The notes under the pieces were generated by a model that saw only the letters and a list, made by a program, of their open reading frames with translations, was not told where the DNA came from and did not search any database. 17,467 bases of DNA from JAGVSR01 sp046074825 (lineage in GTDB: Bacteria; Pseudomonadota; Alphaproteobacteria; Rhizobiales; Hyphomicrobiaceae): NCBI GenBank assembly GCA_046074825.1, contig JBJTOZ010000105.1:1-17467 (forward strand), read 5' to 3'. Numbering within the stretch: position 1 is the first letter of the stretch; the number at the start of each line of letters is the position of its first letter. Below are positions 6,845 through 13,753 of the stretch, piece after piece. The position numbers and the translations under genes are program-made.

Positions 6845-8107
6845 TTACTCAGGTTTTAAGAGGATATGACGCTTTTTGCCAAAAGAGAGTTTAATTGTTC
6901 CCTTCTCTGAAACATCTTTTTTTGTTAAAACTAATCCTTCATCCTGAATTATTTGGTCATTCACTTTAATTCCACCTGCCTGAATTTGTCTTCTCGCCTC
7001 ACTGTTTGATTTGACGAGCCCAGCAACTACAAAAGCATTGAGAACCCCAAGGCCTTTATTGAGATCAGTTAGAGCTATTGAAACCGTTGGAAGATTGTCT
7101 GAATACGTCGACTCTTCAAATGTTTTGCGAGCAGCTTCTTCTGAAAAAAGAGCTTTTTCCCTTCCATGTATAAGAGCTGTCGCTTCAGTTGCCAGAATTT
7201 TTTTGGCTTCATTAAGCTCTGCTCCACTGAGCGCACTTAATTTATCAATCTCATCAAGTGGCAATGTTGTGAAAAGCTTTAAGAAACGAACAGTGTCTGC
7301 ATCTTCACAATTACGCCAGTACTGCCAGTAGTCGTATGAAGAGAGCATTTTTTCATCGAGCCACACTGCCCCAGATGCTGTCTTGCCCATCTTCATTCCT
7401 GATGATGTGGTAAGCAATGGGCATGTGAGAGCATAAAGGTTCTGCTTAATTCCCATTCTTCTCCCAAGATCTATTCCTGTCACAATGTTTCCCCATTGAT
7501 CTGATCCCCCCATCTGTAAGTTACACTGATGATGGCGAGCAAGTTCAACAAAATCATAAGCCTGAAGAAGCATATAGTTAAACTCGATAAAGGATAGTTC
7601 TTGTTCTCTCTCAAGACGAAGCTTGGCAGAATCCATCGTTAACATACGATTTACAGAAAAATGTCGCCCGACATCACGAAGGAAATCAATATAGTTCAAA
7701 GGACAAAGCCAATCAGCATTATCCAGCATAATGGCATCGGTTGCGCATGATCCAAATGTGATAAGTTTGGAGAAAACTTCTTTTATACATTTCTTATTGT
7801 TCTCAATTTCTTCTGCAGTGCGCAGCTGTCGTGTTTCGTCTTTTCCTGAGGGATCTCCAACAAGCGTTGTGCCACCTCCCATAAGAACGATAGGCTTTCC
7901 AGAACCAGTTTTCTGTAGCCAGTGCAGCATCATAATCGAGAGCAGGGATCCAACATGTAGGGAACGCGCCGTGCAATCATACCCTACATAAGCGATAATT
8001 TTTCCTTCAGTTGCTAATTGATCAATACCAGCAAGGTCTGATCCCTGATGGATATATCCCCTTTCACTTAATGTTTTCAGAAAAAGGCTTTTAAATTCTT
8101 GTCTCAT
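6845..8107 (-). CDS. tyrS: Tyrosyl-tRNA synthetase
   Basis: This class I aminoacyl-tRNA synthetase charges tRNA-Tyr in the cytosol. The 420-residue length matches bacterial TyrRS. The HIGH motif appears as HVGS (51-54) after the YDCTARSLHVGS block. DPSGKDETR (85-93), YMLLQAYDF (178-186) and GGSDQWGNI (200-208) line the tyrosine/ATP pocket. The KMSKS loop is KMGKT (239-243), a common TyrRS variant. A C-terminal S4 RNA-binding domain covers about 355-410, with VKSNSEARRQIQAGGIKVN inside it. The start is ATG at 8107; upstream on the - strand there is no clear Shine-Dalgarno. The gene is divergent from anmK across 70 bp, a neighbour pair I recall as common in Alphaproteobacteria. All catalytic motifs are intact. 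Confidence 0.97.
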   Translation of the reverse strand: MRQEFKSLFLKTLSERGYIHQGSDLAGIDQLATEGKIIAYVGYDCTARSLHVGSLLSIMMLHWLQKTGSGKPIVLMGGGTTLVGDPSGKDETRQLRTAEEIENNKKCIKEVFSKLITFGSCATDAIMLDNADWLCPLNYIDFLRDVGRHFSVNRMLTMDSAKLRLEREQELSFIEFNYMLLQAYDFVELARHHQCNLQMGGSDQWGNIVTGIDLGRRMGIKQNLYALTCPLLTTSSGMKMGKTASGAVWLDEKMLSSYDYWQYWRNCEDADTVRFLKLFTTLPLDEIDKLSALSGAELNEAKKILATEATALIHGREKALFSEEAARKTFEESTYSDNLPTVSIALTDLNKGLGVLNAFVVAGLVKSNSEARRQIQAGGIKVNDQIIQDEGLVLTKKDVSEKGTIKLSFGKKRHILLKPE

Positions 8108-8177
8108 TTTTTCGTCATGGGGTTAAATCAGTGTGGATTTTATACAGAGATCTAATATGTTCTAGTCAAATTGGTTT

Positions 8178-9299
8178 ATGGATTGCGAAATGAGCAAGAC
8201 TTTGCGCGCCCTAGGCTTGATGAGTGGAACATCCATGGATGGAATCTCGGTTGCCTTAATCGATACTGACGGTGAAGACAATGTGGTACGTGGGCCTTCT
8301 CAAGTCTTTCCCTACAATTCTTCAGAGCGGCAGGCCATTTCTACAGCTATGGCTGAAGCTCGACATTTAGAAAATCGCTTCTCTCGGACAGATATCCTTG
8401 CGAACGTAGAGGAAATGATCACGAAACTACATGCCATTGCTGTTCAAAATTTTATTTACACTCAGAAACTTTCTCTTGATGAAATCGATGTTGTCGGCTT
8501 CCACGGACAAACTGTATTACATCGTCCTGAGAGATCTTTAACGGCCCAGCTGGGTGATGGGCCTTTCCTGTCAGAATTAACGGGACTTAAAGTGGTTTAT
8601 GATTTAAGAGCTCGCGATGTAGCAGCTGGAGGGCAAGGAGCTCCCCTTGTTCCAGTTTATCACAGAGCACTTGTTTCTCGTCTTAACAAGGAGCCACTGG
8701 TGCTACTCAATATTGGCGGAGTTGCAAATATAACATTCATTGCTTGCGATGGTGATATGTTAGCGTTCGATACAGGTCCAGGAAATGCTCTGATCGATGA
8801 TTGGATGATGAAAAAGGTTGGATATCCTTATGATCCAGAAGGTCAAACAGCAGCAAAAGGAACAATCAATGAAGATGTGGTTCGTTTTTTTCTTTCAAAC
8901 CCTTTTTTTCAAAAACCTCCACCAAAATCTCTTGATCGCAATGCATTTGATGAAAATGCATACGAATGGATGTCGCTTGAAGATGGCGCCGCAACTTTGA
9001 CGGCTTTCACTTGCGAAGCAATAGCCAAAGCTCAAGAGTATTTGCCTGAAAGTCCCAAAATTTGGATTACTTGTGGAGGCGGCAGAAAAAACTCTTTCCT
9101 GATAAAGAAACTGAGCGAACGTGTATCAGGATCAGTTCTCGTAGCTGAGAACTTTGGACTAGATGGAGATTCAGTTGAGGCTGAAGCTTGGGGCTACCTT
9201 GCTGTGCGGGCTCTTAAGGGGCTTCCCATCACTTTTCCAGGAACAACAGGAGTAGATAAGCCACTTAGTGGTGGCGTGGTCTGTGTCCCAAAAAGTTAA
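8178..9299 (+). CDS. anmK: Anhydro-N-acetylmuramic acid kinase
   Basis: AnmK opens and phosphorylates 1,6-anhydro-N-acetylmuramic acid to MurNAc-6-phosphate, recycling peptidoglycan fragments in the cytosol. The 373-residue length is typical. Motifs are intact: ATP-binding GLMSGTSMDG (13-22), FHGQT (108-112), RARDVAAGGQGAPLVPVYH (144-162) with the probable catalytic base D147, NIGGVANIT (178-186), DTGPGNALIDDWM (198-210), CGGGRKN (299-305) and the C-terminal LDGDSVEAEAWGYLAVR (328-344). Two starts are possible: ATG at 8178 and ATG at 8190, the latter giving MSKTLRALGLMSG. Neither has a clear Shine-Dalgarno, and the shorter form fits the family's usual N-terminus slightly better. The 70-bp gap to tyrS must hold both promoters; TAATAT at 8153-8158 is a possible -10 without a convincing -35. 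A peptidoglycan-recycling enzyme implies a lineage that makes a wall. Confidence 0.95.
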   Translation: MDCEMSKTLRALGLMSGTSMDGISVALIDTDGEDNVVRGPSQVFPYNSSERQAISTAMAEARHLENRFSRTDILANVEEMITKLHAIAVQNFIYTQKLSLDEIDVVGFHGQTVLHRPERSLTAQLGDGPFLSELTGLKVVYDLRARDVAAGGQGAPLVPVYHRALVSRLNKEPLVLLNIGGVANITFIACDGDMLAFDTGPGNALIDDWMMKKVGYPYDPEGQTAAKGTINEDVVRFFLSNPFFQKPPPKSLDRNAFDENAYEWMSLEDGAATLTAFTCEAIAKAQEYLPESPKIWITCGGGRKNSFLIKKLSERVSGSVLVAENFGLDGDSVEAEAWGYLAVRALKGLPITFPGTTGVDKPLSGGVVCVPKS

Positions 9300-9484
9300 A
9301 GGGTTTTATTCAGAACAATAATTATTTAAAGGTCACCAATGACATGAAGCCATATTCTAGTAATAGAGAGTTTTGGTAATTGAGCTTTATTTGTTTCATT
9401 GAATTAAAAGATCGTTTTTATAAGTCTATCTTGAACATTTAAAATTTCAATTTTTCACTTTATCTCAACTACTGTTTCAACCCC

Positions 9485-10249
9485 CTAAATTTCATCATCG
9501 ACAATTGGTGGTTCTGAGCTTTCTAATTCGCGCTCCCTTTGTCGTTCAAGTTCGCGCTCAGCTTCTCTTTCGCGTTCGAGAGCTTTCTTTGTTTCGTATT
9601 CTTGTTCTGCTTGCGCAAGGCGGGCATCAAGATAAGAACCAACTTTTTGTTGGAGCTCATCAGTTTTGTTTTCAAAAAAGTGGTTTGCTCCTGGAACAAC
9701 GTCATGATCAATTTTAATCCCACGCTGCGTTTTTATTTTAGTGCAAAGCTCAGCTACTGATGCGGTTGGAACAACGCGGTCTTTGTCGCCATTAATCATA
9801 AGACCTGACGATGGGCAGGGAGCGAGAAAGGAAAAGTCGTAGAGGTTTGAGGGAGGAGCGACACAGATAAATCCATCAATTTCTGGTCGACGCATGAGAA
9901 GCTGCATAGCAATCCAAGTGCCAAAAGAGACGCCCGCAATCCAACAATATTTAGCGTCAGGCTTCACGATCTGCAGCCAATCCAATGCGCTTGCAGCATC
10001 TGATAATTCACCAGGTCCACCATCCCAAAATCCTTGGCTGCGTCCTACTCCGCGAAAATTAAATCGCAATACAGAAAACCCTCTCTCGGCAAACATATAA
10101 TACAGGGAATAGACAACTTGATTGTTCATTGTTCCGCCAAATTGCGGGTGGGGGTGAAGAACAAGCGCAATTGGGCTGTCTGATTTGGGATCGTGATGGT
10201 AGCGAGCTTCAAGTCGACCCGCGGGTCCATTCATGATTAATTCAGGCAT
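9485..10249 (-). CDS. Alpha/beta hydrolase with charged C-terminal tail
   Basis: A cytosolic serine hydrolase of the dienelactone-hydrolase/acyl-peptidase-like type; the substrate is unknown. The family is commonly found beside alphaproteobacterial suf operons, as here. HPHPQFGGTMNN (32-43) provides the oxyanion region, LRFNFRGVGRSQG (61-73) is the conserved strand-turn, and the nucleophile elbow is GVSFG (S108). GDKD (154-157) supplies the acid, probably D157, and GANHFF supplies H190, so the triad is complete. The catalytic fold ends near 212. Residues 213-243 form a run dominated by Glu, Arg and Lys (KKALEREREAERELERQRER within it), ending in an acidic SSEPPIVDDEI; relatives usually stop near 215-220. 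The ATG at 10249 has an AAAGG about 11 nt upstream. The gene is transcribed away from iscR across 299 bp. Confidence 0.88.
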   Translation of the reverse strand: MPELIMNGPAGRLEARYHHDPKSDSPIALVLHPHPQFGGTMNNQVVYSLYYMFAERGFSVLRFNFRGVGRSQGFWDGGPGELSDAASALDWLQIVKPDAKYCWIAGVSFGTWIAMQLLMRRPEIDGFICVAPPSNLYDFSFLAPCPSSGLMINGDKDRVVPTASVAELCTKIKTQRGIKIDHDVVPGANHFFENKTDELQQKVGSYLDARLAQAEQEYETKKALEREREAERELERQRERELESSEPPIVDDEI

Positions 10250-10267
10250 ATCTTAGGGGCCTTTCAT

Positions 10268-10273
10268 ATTATA
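10268..10273 (-). promoter_or_regulatory. -10 hexamer of the hydrolase gene
   Basis: A consensus TATAAT on the - strand lies about 20 nt before the hydrolase ATG. No recognisable -35 lies at 16-18 nt; the spacer contains the palindrome TTGGTACCAA, suggesting that an activator or repressor acts here. Confidence 0.35.
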
Positions 10274-10277
10274 AATG

Positions 10278-10287
10278 TTGGTACCAA
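10278..10287. repeat. 10-bp palindrome TTGGTACCAA
   Basis: This perfect palindrome sits in the -10/-35 spacer position of the putative hydrolase promoter. It is a candidate operator half-structure; chance cannot be excluded at this length. Confidence 0.3.
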
Positions 10288-10372
10288 TTTAGTTATTAAC
10301 CCATTGATATAATTTATTTTAATCTTTCACTCTTGTGCCCTCACATGACCGTGTAGAAGTGTGATTTGAACA

Positions 10373-10397
10373 AATCTTGACTTTATTACTCGGAATA
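10373..10397 (+). promoter_or_regulatory. IscR type 1-like operator overlapping the suf operon -35
   Basis: The core TTGACTTTATTACTCGG (10377-10393) matches the E. coli iscR promoter site TTGACCAATTTACTCGG (recalled from the literature) with identical spacing between TTGAC and ACTCGG. The differences are confined to the central W-rich segment and one flanking position. TTGACT also serves as a -35, with a weak -10 (ATATCA) 18 nt downstream at 10401-10406. This is the layout by which holo-IscR represses its own operon in E. coli. The match is seen directly; binding is inferred. Confidence 0.65.
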
Positions 10398-10466
10398 TAC
10401 ATATCAACCTTTATCTTGAATTCTAATAGTTTTTCTAAGCGCTCTACAGTTCGGTTCGTTCTTAGC

Positions 10467-10513
10467 ACGTCAGTGGTGGGCAAAAGCAAGAGGTGTGACT
10501 GCCTGCCCCACGT
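10467..10513 (+). other. Imperfect hairpin in the iscR leader
   Basis: ACGT...GTGGTGGGCA (10467-10482) is largely complementary to TGCCTGCCCCACGT (10500-10513), with a 17-nt loop and a 2-nt bulge. If transcription starts near 10413, this GC-rich element lies within the leader, about 18 nt before the Shine-Dalgarno. It could affect translation or RNA stability; no known riboswitch class is recognised. Confidence 0.35.
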
Positions 10514-10548
10514 CGAGATAAACTTTCAAAGGGGAGGGAGAGCTCTTC

Positions 10549-11013
10549 ATGGAACTTACAACCCGTGGAAGATATGCCGTTATGGCAATGGCTGATCTTG
10601 CCCAACACGATCATACTGATCCTGTAACCCTTTCAGCAATCTCATCAAGACAGAGATTGTCGCTTGCCTACCTTGAGCAACTCTTTGCTGGTTTACGTCG
10701 TGCAGGCCTTGTTATGAGTGTACGAGGGCGTTCTGGCGGTTACCGCTTGGCTCGATCAGCTTCCTCGATCGTTCTTTTGGAAATTTTAAGTGCTGTGTCG
10801 GAAGAAACAAAAATGACCCTTTGTTCCGAAACAAGTGGTAGAGGCTGTCTCGGTGAAGAGAGATGTATAACACATAAACTCTGGCAATCTCTAGGAAGTC
10901 ATATCGCATCTTTTTTTAGTAGTGTTACACTAGAGGAAGTTGTCAAAGGTGGACCATTTAACATGGGACTTGAAAACAGAGCACATATTGAAAAAAGAGT
11001 GGCTGCTGAATGA
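10549..11013 (+). CDS. iscR: Rrf2-family iron-sulfur cluster regulator, IscR-like
   Basis: IscR is a [2Fe-2S]-binding transcription factor that represses its cluster-assembly operon when clusters are plentiful. The 154-residue protein aligns with E. coli IscR without gaps through residue 92. It has the N-terminal winged helix (MELTTRGRYAVMAM, then the recognition helix around SLAYLEQLF 38-46 and the wing VRGRSGGYRL 58-67). E43, which in E. coli discriminates type 1 from type 2 sites, is conserved. The cluster ligands are present as C92, C100, C106 and H109; E. coli has C92, C98, C104 and H107, so this protein has a 2-residue insertion between the first two cysteines. The start is ATG with a strong GGGAGGGAG Shine-Dalgarno about 8 nt upstream. 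Its TGA overlaps the next gene's ATG (ATGA), implying translational coupling. An IscR-like site lies in its own promoter. Confidence 0.93.
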   Translation: MELTTRGRYAVMAMADLAQHDHTDPVTLSAISSRQRLSLAYLEQLFAGLRRAGLVMSVRGRSGGYRLARSASSIVLLEILSAVSEETKMTLCSETSGRGCLGEERCITHKLWQSLGSHIASFFSSVTLEEVVKGGPFNMGLENRAHIEKRVAAE

Positions 11014-12143
11014 TTTCTTCAAGACACTACTTCGATCATAATGCAACGCAGCCTCTTTGTAGAGAGGCGCGGGATGAAATGTTTCGTGTGATGGATTTTT
11101 TTGGAAACCCTTCCTCAGTTCATATGGAGGGACGTGCAGCGCGATCTATTATCGAGGACGCCCGTTCAAAAGTAGCTACTCTTGTCAATGCCCATCCGAG
11201 GGAAATCGTGTTCACTAGTGGAGCAACCGAGGCCAATGCTATGGTTTTCTTGGCTCGGCAATGGGGTGGTCTACTCGTTGGTAATTCTGAACACCTCTCG
11301 GTTCTTGCGCCCGCGAAGCGTTCTTCGGTGCCGCGTTATGATATTCCAACGAGTAGTGATGGACTTCTTTGTATTGATGCTGCTCTTGAGTGGCTGCAGT
11401 CCTCTTGCCATAACAAGGGCCCCTATTTAGCAAGTCTTGGGCTTGCAAACGGAGAAACGGGGGTTCTTCAACCTGTTGAGCGCTTCCTTCATTCGGTTAA
11501 TCAAGAGGAAGTTTGGGTTCATAGTGATGCCGCTCAAGTTGCAGGGAGAGTGCCAATTGATTTTAACGCTCTTTCGTTATCGATGATGTCCTTGTCAGCA
11601 CATAAAATGGGAGGGCCCAAAGGTGTTGGTGCTCTCGTTATTCGTGACGGACTAAACTTCGATCCTCTTATTGTCGGAGGGGGGCAAGAGCAGAGTCGTC
11701 GCGCTGGAACAGAAAATGTAATCGCCATTGCTGGTTTTGGAGCCGCTGCTAGTGCTGCTCTTTGTGGTTTGGAATACATAAACAAGATTCGTAGTCTTCG
11801 TGATAAACTGGAGACAGAACTTAAGCGTATTACACCACAGTCTGTCATTTTTGGTAGAAACGCTCCAAGATTGCCTAACACTCTTCTTATTGCTGCTCCT
11901 GGCAAAGATGCTGAAACATTAGTTATTAAGTTTGATCTCTTAGGAGTAGCTGTCAGTGCTGGAGCTGCTTGCTCGTCAGGACGGGTTACTCAAAGTCATG
12001 TTTTAAAATCTATGGGTATCGATCAAGAACTTGCCCGATCGGCAATTCGTATAAGTTTAGGTCCATCTAACACTGAAGAGGAAATAATGAGGTTCGTTGC
12101 TCTGTGGTCTGAAGTTATAGACAACAAAGCAATTGCAGCTTGA
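11010..12143 (+). CDS. Cysteine desulfurase, NifS/IscS type (group I)
   Basis: This PLP enzyme removes sulfur from cysteine as a persulfide for cluster assembly. At 377 residues it has the length of the shorter NifS-like desulfurases found in alphaproteobacterial suf operons. Visible residues are H95 (SEHLSVLAP), D173 (HSDAAQ), Schiff-base K199 in SAHKMGGPKG, RRAGTEN (230-236) and the catalytic C321 in SAGAACSSGRVTQSHVL, a group I mobile loop. The usual NNETG motif reads NGETG (147-151): Gly148 replaces the second Asn, which contacts the PLP ring in IscS and aligns with an invariant Asn in SufS. The start overlaps the iscR stop by 4 nt, so the two are almost certainly co-translated. It precedes sufB by 56 bp. 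Whether it supplies the SufBCD complex or other acceptors cannot be told from sequence. Confidence 0.92.
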   Translation: MISSRHYFDHNATQPLCREARDEMFRVMDFFGNPSSVHMEGRAARSIIEDARSKVATLVNAHPREIVFTSGATEANAMVFLARQWGGLLVGNSEHLSVLAPAKRSSVPRYDIPTSSDGLLCIDAALEWLQSSCHNKGPYLASLGLANGETGVLQPVERFLHSVNQEEVWVHSDAAQVAGRVPIDFNALSLSMMSLSAHKMGGPKGVGALVIRDGLNFDPLIVGGGQEQSRRAGTENVIAIAGFGAAASAALCGLEYINKIRSLRDKLETELKRITPQSVIFGRNAPRLPNTLLIAAPGKDAETLVIKFDLLGVAVSAGAACSSGRVTQSHVLKSMGIDQELARSAIRISLGPSNTEEEIMRFVALWSEVIDNKAIAA

Positions 12144-12199
12144 GAAATTAGTCTAATATTAAAAGTGAGAAGGTATTTGCATCATGCAAAGAGGGATCA

Positions 12200-13675
12200 A
12201 TGCCAGCAGTTGTTGAAACGATTGAACAAGTCAAGAAAATCGATGTCGATCAGTATAAATATGGTTTTGAAAACCATTTTGAAACGGTCAAGGCCCCCAA
12301 GGGTCTTAATGAAGATATTGTATCTTTCATTTCGAATAAGAAAAATGAGCCAAAATGGATGCTTGAATGGAGGCTTGATGCCTATCGTAGATGGCGTCTA
12401 ATGAATGAGCCAAATTGGGCCAAGATCTCCTACCCCAAGATTAATTTTGAAGACCTTTATTATTACTCAGCTCCTAAAAGTGTGGATGCACCCAAATCTT
12501 TAGAGGAGGTCGATCCAGAGCTTCTAAGAATGTATGAGCGTCTTGGGGTTCCTCTCAGGGAGAGGGAAGTTCTTGCGGGTGTCACATCAGGACAACCAAA
12601 AGTAGCCGTTGATGCTGTTTTAGATTCAGTTTCTGTTGTTACCACCTTTAAAGAGGAACTCAAAAAAGCGGGTGTTATTTTTTGTTCAATCTCAGAAGCT
12701 TTGAGAGAACATACAGAATTAGTAAAAAAGTATCTTGGATCTGTGGTTCCACAATCCGATAATTATTATGCAGCATTGAATTCTGCAGTTTTCTCTGACG
12801 GCTCGTTTGTCTATGTGCCTGAAGGCGTTCGATGTCCGATGGAACTGTCGACCTATTTTAGGATTAATGAACGTCAGACGGGCCAATTTGAGAGAACACT
12901 AATTGTAGCCGACAAAGGTTCTTATGTTTCTTATCTAGAAGGGTGTACAGCTCCGATGCGTGATGAACATCAGCTGCATGCAGCTGTTGTTGAGCTCGTA
13001 GCGCTTGATGATGCCGAAATAAAATACTCAACCGTTCAGAATTGGTACCCTGGAGACAAAAACGGAAAGGGAGGCATTTATAATTTTGTAACAAAGCGAG
13101 GTGATTGTCGTGGGCGCAACTCGAAGATTTCATGGACGCAAGTAGAAACAGGATCGGCCATAACTTGGAAGTATCCTAGCTGCATTTTAAGAGGAGATCA
13201 TTCTCGAGGTGAATTTTATTCCATCGCTGTCTCAAATGGCTATCAGCAAGTCGATAGTGGAACAAAAATGCTTCATCTAGGTAAGAACACCTCTAGCCGT
13301 ATCATTTCAAAAGGCATTGCAGCAGGACATTCGCAGAATACCTACCGTGGATTAGTAAGTGCACACCGCAAAGCTATTGGCGCACGAAATTTTACGTGTT
13401 GCGATAGTCTGCTCATCGGGGACAAATGTGGAGCTCACACAATTCCATATATAGAAGCAAAAAATCAATATGCGCACTTTGAGCATGAGGCGACAACCTC
13501 AAAAATATCTGATGATATGTTATTTTACTGCATGCAGCGAGGGCTTTCCGAAGAAGAATCCGTTGCACTCGTTGTAAATGGTTTTGTGCGTGACGTTCTC
13601 CAGCAGTTGCCCATGGAGTTTTTGGCTGAAACACAAAAACTCATTGGCATATCCCTTGAAGGGAGTGTGGGATAG
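12200..13675 (+). CDS. sufB: Fe-S cluster assembly scaffold protein SufB
   Basis: SufB is the main scaffold of the cytosolic SufB-SufC2-SufD complex, receiving persulfide sulfur and building the nascent cluster. The protein has 491 residues, close to E. coli SufB (495). The C-terminal functional core is intact: the segment NFTCCDSLLIGDKCGAHTIP holds C401, equivalent to E. coli C405 (offset of four), and AHFEHEATTSK gives H429 and E430, equivalent to H433 and E434. The N-terminus carries the helical YGFENHFET segment and PKWMLEWRL (51-59), followed by the long beta-helix. The ATG at 12200 follows a GAGGG Shine-Dalgarno at 5 nt. An upstream extension in another frame is a shadow. The final ISLEGSVG closely matches the family end. 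Confidence 0.98.
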   Translation: MPAVVETIEQVKKIDVDQYKYGFENHFETVKAPKGLNEDIVSFISNKKNEPKWMLEWRLDAYRRWRLMNEPNWAKISYPKINFEDLYYYSAPKSVDAPKSLEEVDPELLRMYERLGVPLREREVLAGVTSGQPKVAVDAVLDSVSVVTTFKEELKKAGVIFCSISEALREHTELVKKYLGSVVPQSDNYYAALNSAVFSDGSFVYVPEGVRCPMELSTYFRINERQTGQFERTLIVADKGSYVSYLEGCTAPMRDEHQLHAAVVELVALDDAEIKYSTVQNWYPGDKNGKGGIYNFVTKRGDCRGRNSKISWTQVETGSAITWKYPSCILRGDHSRGEFYSIAVSNGYQQVDSGTKMLHLGKNTSSRIISKGIAAGHSQNTYRGLVSAHRKAIGARNFTCCDSLLIGDKCGAHTIPYIEAKNQYAHFEHEATTSKISDDMLFYCMQRGLSEEESVALVVNGFVRDVLQQLPMEFLAETQKLIGISLEGSVG

Positions 13676-13753
13676 TTTTTCTTTATATCAAAAGGTGAAA
13701 ATAAGGGTCTTAAAATATAAATTTTTATGAAGGGTAAGTAAGGATAAAGTCAT

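Larger units (their letters stand above)
10250..10548. other. Divergent regulatory region between the hydrolase and iscR
   Basis: This 299-bp gap holds no credible gene. It contains, from left to right, a TATAAT on the - strand (10273-10268) serving the hydrolase, the palindrome TTGGTACCAA (10278-10287), a + strand TATAAT (10308-10313) without a -35, the palindrome GATTTG-AA-CAAATC (10363-10376), the IscR-like box (10373-10397) and an imperfect leader hairpin (10467-10513). The iscR Shine-Dalgarno, GGGAGGGAG, lies just before the ATG. Confidence 0.7.

Noticed and set aside
7011..7331. 106-codon open frame on the + strand opposite tyrS, and similar antisense frames elsewhere (for example 13918-14364, 11534-11905)
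   Set aside because: They lie wholly inside strong, motif-complete genes on the other strand, have compositions typical of mirrored codons (Ser/Arg/Pro-rich) and show no family features or Shine-Dalgarno.
7383..7391. TyrRS KMSKS loop reading KMGKT
   Set aside because: Gly and Thr at these positions are common in bacterial TyrRS, so this is not an inactivating change.
9300..9484. Convergent gap between anmK and the hydrolase, examined for a terminator, small RNA or attachment site
   Set aside because: The 185 bp are AT-rich with T-runs but no convincing hairpin, promoter pair, tRNA or repeat.
10377..10595. 72-codon + strand frame in the iscR upstream region
   Set aside because: It starts with a TTG inside the IscR-like box, overlaps the iscR start in another frame, has no ribosome-binding site and resembles no family.
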